Below are positions 5,668 through 7,129 of a stretch of 7,129 bases of DNA, in pieces; positions within the stretch are counted from its first letter, which is position 1; every line of letters begins with the position of its first letter. Source of the DNA: Bacteroidales bacterium (GTDB lineage Bacteria; Bacteroidota; Bacteroidia; Bacteroidales; F082); assembly GCA_016281295.1 (NCBI GenBank), contig JAEEII010000308.1:1-7129 (forward strand), read 5' to 3'. The position numbers and the translations under genes were made by a program. The notes beneath the pieces are model-generated. The model was not told the DNA's origin and did not search any database. It saw only the letters and a program-made list of their open reading frames with translations.

Positions 5668-6828
5668 AGATTCGTTCTGCCCTCCTGCTACTTTGAAGGC
5701 AGATTGAACTTCATCCATGATGTTACGCTGGAGCATGTGGGCGTAGTGCTGGGTAATGCGTACGGTCGTGTGTCCAAGTAGCCGGGCTACCACCTCGATA
5801 CGTACTCCTTCGTTAAGTAACCGGGTGGCATAGGAATGGCGGGCAATGTGCGTATGGAGCGGTTTGTCGATGTGGCAGATGCTCTTGATGAACTTGAGGC
5901 TGGCGTTGTATTTAACGTTGGAAATGATGGGCAGTTTGTAGTTGTACCGCTTCAGGACATCAATGCCGTCCTTCAGGATTACAGCCGTGTAGTACACCTT
6001 GGTCTTTGCCCGTCGTTTGTGGATGTATGGCTGTCCATCCTCGTTGTAAAGGATGTCACTGGGCAAAAGCGAAGCCATATCGCAGTAGGATAGTCCAGAG
6101 GCCGCTTGAAACACGAACAAGTCCCGTACCCTGTTGATAGAGTCGTTGAGGAAGTCCGTATCACGAATCCTGTCCAGTTCCTCAACGGTTAGAAACTCAA
6201 TGTCCATATCACCCTTGCGGATGTGAATGCCAATAAAGGGGTTGACGGTGAGGAATCCTTTGCTCATGGCGTACTTGACTATAGTTTTCACCTTCTGCCC
6301 GTAGCCGTTGGCGGTGGTAATGTTGTATTCTTTACGGAGCCCTGCCATGAACGATACGATGACGGCACTGGTGATACTGGTTACCGGCTTGTCTTTGTCC
6401 ACGTACAAAAAGAACTTGTCACGGGCAAGCTGATATTTCTTGAAACTGCGGGGGGTCAAGTCGATACCAACCCTTTTTTCAAGGATGCAGATGTACTCAT
6501 CAAAGAGAGCTTCAATGGTGAGCCGCCGCACACCGCCGTACATAAAGTACTCCCTGAGGGCTTTGGCGTTGAGGGCTATGCCGTTGTCCATCATTTCCGT
6601 AGTGATGGCGTTGAGGCGTTTTCTGGTGGCTTCCAAATAATCCTTGATTTCATTCCCACGTTTGGATGAAACTGCGGCTTTGAACTCTTTTGGGGTTTGT
6701 TTCCGGGGCAAGGATACAATGGCTCTCTCCCCGTTGATGACGATTGACAGCTCGATTGGAGCCAATCCCTTGCTGTTAGCCTTACTTTCACGGCAGTAAA
6801 AACTAACGTTGAACGTTGTGTAGCTCAT
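5656..6828 (-). CDS. Tyrosine recombinase/integrase of an integrative element
   Basis: A 390-aa site-specific recombinase that would insert and excise the element. The ATG at 6828-6826 (MSYTTFNVSFYCRESKANSK) is preferred over an in-frame GTG at 6891, because Bacteroidales integrases typically start at such an arm-domain strand. Domains, numbered from this ATG: arm-type DNA-binding domain (1 to about 90), SAM-like core-binding domain (about 100-198), catalytic domain (about 208-385). Active-site residues: K275 in 'RRAKTK', H327-x-x-R330 in 'HIARHSYAT', H353 in 'LLGHTTV' and the nucleophile Y362 in 'QHYAHM'. The first catalytic Arg is replaced by S247 in 'ASGLSYCDM', as in the CTnDOT integrase, so this is a subfamily trait rather than evidence of inactivity. 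It points away from tRNA-Gly, 134 bp from its 3' end, and ends at a strong terminator. Confidence 0.95.
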   Translation of the reverse strand: MSYTTFNVSFYCRESKANSKGLAPIELSIVINGERAIVSLPRKQTPKEFKAAVSSKRGNEIKDYLEATRKRLNAITTEMMDNGIALNAKALREYFMYGGVRRLTIEALFDEYICILEKRVGIDLTPRSFKKYQLARDKFFLYVDKDKPVTSITSAVIVSFMAGLRKEYNITTANGYGQKVKTIVKYAMSKGFLTVNPFIGIHIRKGDMDIEFLTVEELDRIRDTDFLNDSINRVRDLFVFQAASGLSYCDMASLLPSDILYNEDGQPYIHKRRAKTKVYYTAVILKDGIDVLKRYNYKLPIISNVKYNASLKFIKSICHIDKPLHTHIARHSYATRLLNEGVRIEVVARLLGHTTVRITQHYAHMLQRNIMDEVQSAFKVAGGQNESEGE

Positions 6829-6845
6829 AGACTTACGTTGTTTTT

Positions 6846-6892
6846 TGTGACTGGTTTTTGTTCGCAAGGGGTTAGTCACAGATTCCGTCACA
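6846..6892. repeat. Inverted and direct GTCACA repeats upstream of the integrase
   Basis: TGTGACT (6846-6852) is the exact inverse of AGTCACA (6874-6880), and GTCACA recurs 12 bp later (6887-6892), about one helical turn apart. Short repeats in both orientations between an integrase start and the element end are the usual look of arm-type integrase sites or of an autoregulatory operator. No consensus promoter for the integrase was found in this stretch. Confidence 0.5.
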
Positions 6893-6914
6893 ATTTTGGT
6901 CTATGTTTGGGAAT

Positions 6915-6947
6915 AAAAAATGCCCCTCAGGTATCTGAGAGGCATTT
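6915..6947 (-). terminator. Terminator behind tRNA-Gly, probably bidirectional
   Basis: AAATGCC-C-CTCAG (6918-6930), loop GTAT, CTGAG-A-GGCATTT (6935-6947): a 12-bp stem with one C-A mismatch. On the minus strand it runs into TTTTTTATT, a good U-tract, 14 nt after the tRNA 3' end. The + strand also has T-rich sequence after it. It separates tRNA transcription from the integrase gene. Confidence 0.85.
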
Positions 6948-6961
6948 GGGTTTGTTTTTTG

Positions 6962-7034
<73 letters not shown>

Positions 7035-7045
7035 AGTATGTCAAT

Positions 7046-7060
7046 TCCCGTTTGACGGGA
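7046..7060 (-). other. Small hairpin in the tRNA-Gly leader region
   Basis: TCCCGT (7046-7051) and ACGGGA (7055-7060) form a 6-bp stem with a 3-nt loop, between the promoter -7 box and the tRNA 5' end. Since initiation is expected around 7055-7060, only part of it may be in the transcript. It may be an operator-like site or chance. Confidence 0.4.
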
Positions 7061-7063
7061 TTG

Positions 7064-7094
7064 CAAAGGTAAGGCTTTTTTGGGAAACTGCAAA
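7064..7094 (-). promoter_or_regulatory. Bacteroides-type promoter for tRNA-Gly
   Basis: On the minus strand, TTTG (7094-7091), a 19-nt spacer and TACCTTTG (7071-7064) match the -33 and -7 consensus exactly. This is about 30 nt upstream of the mature tRNA 5' end. The T-runs at 7076-7112 (A-runs on the transcribed strand) could serve as an upstream activating element. The exact match is one of the best taxonomic clues in the window. Confidence 0.85.
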
Positions 7095-7129
7095 TTTTTT
7101 TGGGACTTTTTTTGTTTTTCCGTTTAAAA

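Noticed and set aside
5357..5707. Open frame of 116 codons on the + strand
   Set aside because: It runs through the terminator stem and both G/C-run hairpins and overlaps the integrase C-terminus. Its composition is not protein-like.
6223..6669. Open frame of 148 codons on the + strand inside the integrase gene
   Set aside because: It is the antisense shadow of the integrase core-binding and arm domains.
6829..6891. N-terminal extension of the integrase from a GTG start
   Set aside because: The added 21 residues are basic and polar and unlike family N-termini, and they overlap the GTCACA repeats. The ATG at 6828 gives the expected start.

Overview
The window looks like the integrase-proximal end of a mobile element in a Bacteroidales chromosome (Bacteroides/Parabacteroides-like). 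Four things point there. Three promoters match the Bacteroides form (TTTG, about 19 nt, TAnnTTTG). No start codon has a clear Shine-Dalgarno sequence. The small accessory proteins resemble DUF4313 and WYL_2 (DUF2693) proteins of Bacteroides mobile elements. The tyrosine recombinase has Ser where the first catalytic Arg is expected, as in the CTnDOT integrase.

Layout. (1) 1-707: three small leftward genes: a DUF4313-like gene cut by the window edge, a WYL_2-like gene, and an unrecognised 58-aa gene. They appear to share a promoter at 736-767. (2) 708-867: a divergent regulatory region with a near-perfect rightward promoter at 816-846. (3) 868-4907: a compact rightward operon of XRE-type regulator, mcrB, mcrC and an unannotated 53-aa ORF, ending in a hairpin at 4890-4919. 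(4) 4927-5160: a convergent gene for a small NUMOD3-like protein. (5) 5161-5655: no credible gene, but a dense run of hairpins and palindromes (5219-5449), a long terminator (5571-5614), and two tandem G/C-run hairpins at the integrase 3' end. (6) 5656-6828: leftward tyrosine integrase. (7) 6829-7129: repeats upstream of the integrase, a terminator, tRNA-Gly(GCC) with its 3' end facing the element, and the tRNA promoter.

How it fits together. McrB (AAA+ GTPase with modified-base-reading domains) and McrC (PD-(D/E)xK nuclease) form a type IV, modification-dependent restriction system. The adjacent XRE protein is the likely controller. Placement next to an integrase and a tRNA gene suggests the system is defence cargo on an integrative element inserted at tRNA-Gly. 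The other element end is not in the window. The least ordinary parts are the McrB reader half (unrecognised N-terminal domain plus two PUA/EVE-like domains), the 53-aa ORF closely following mcrC, and the structured non-coding segment at 5219-5449.
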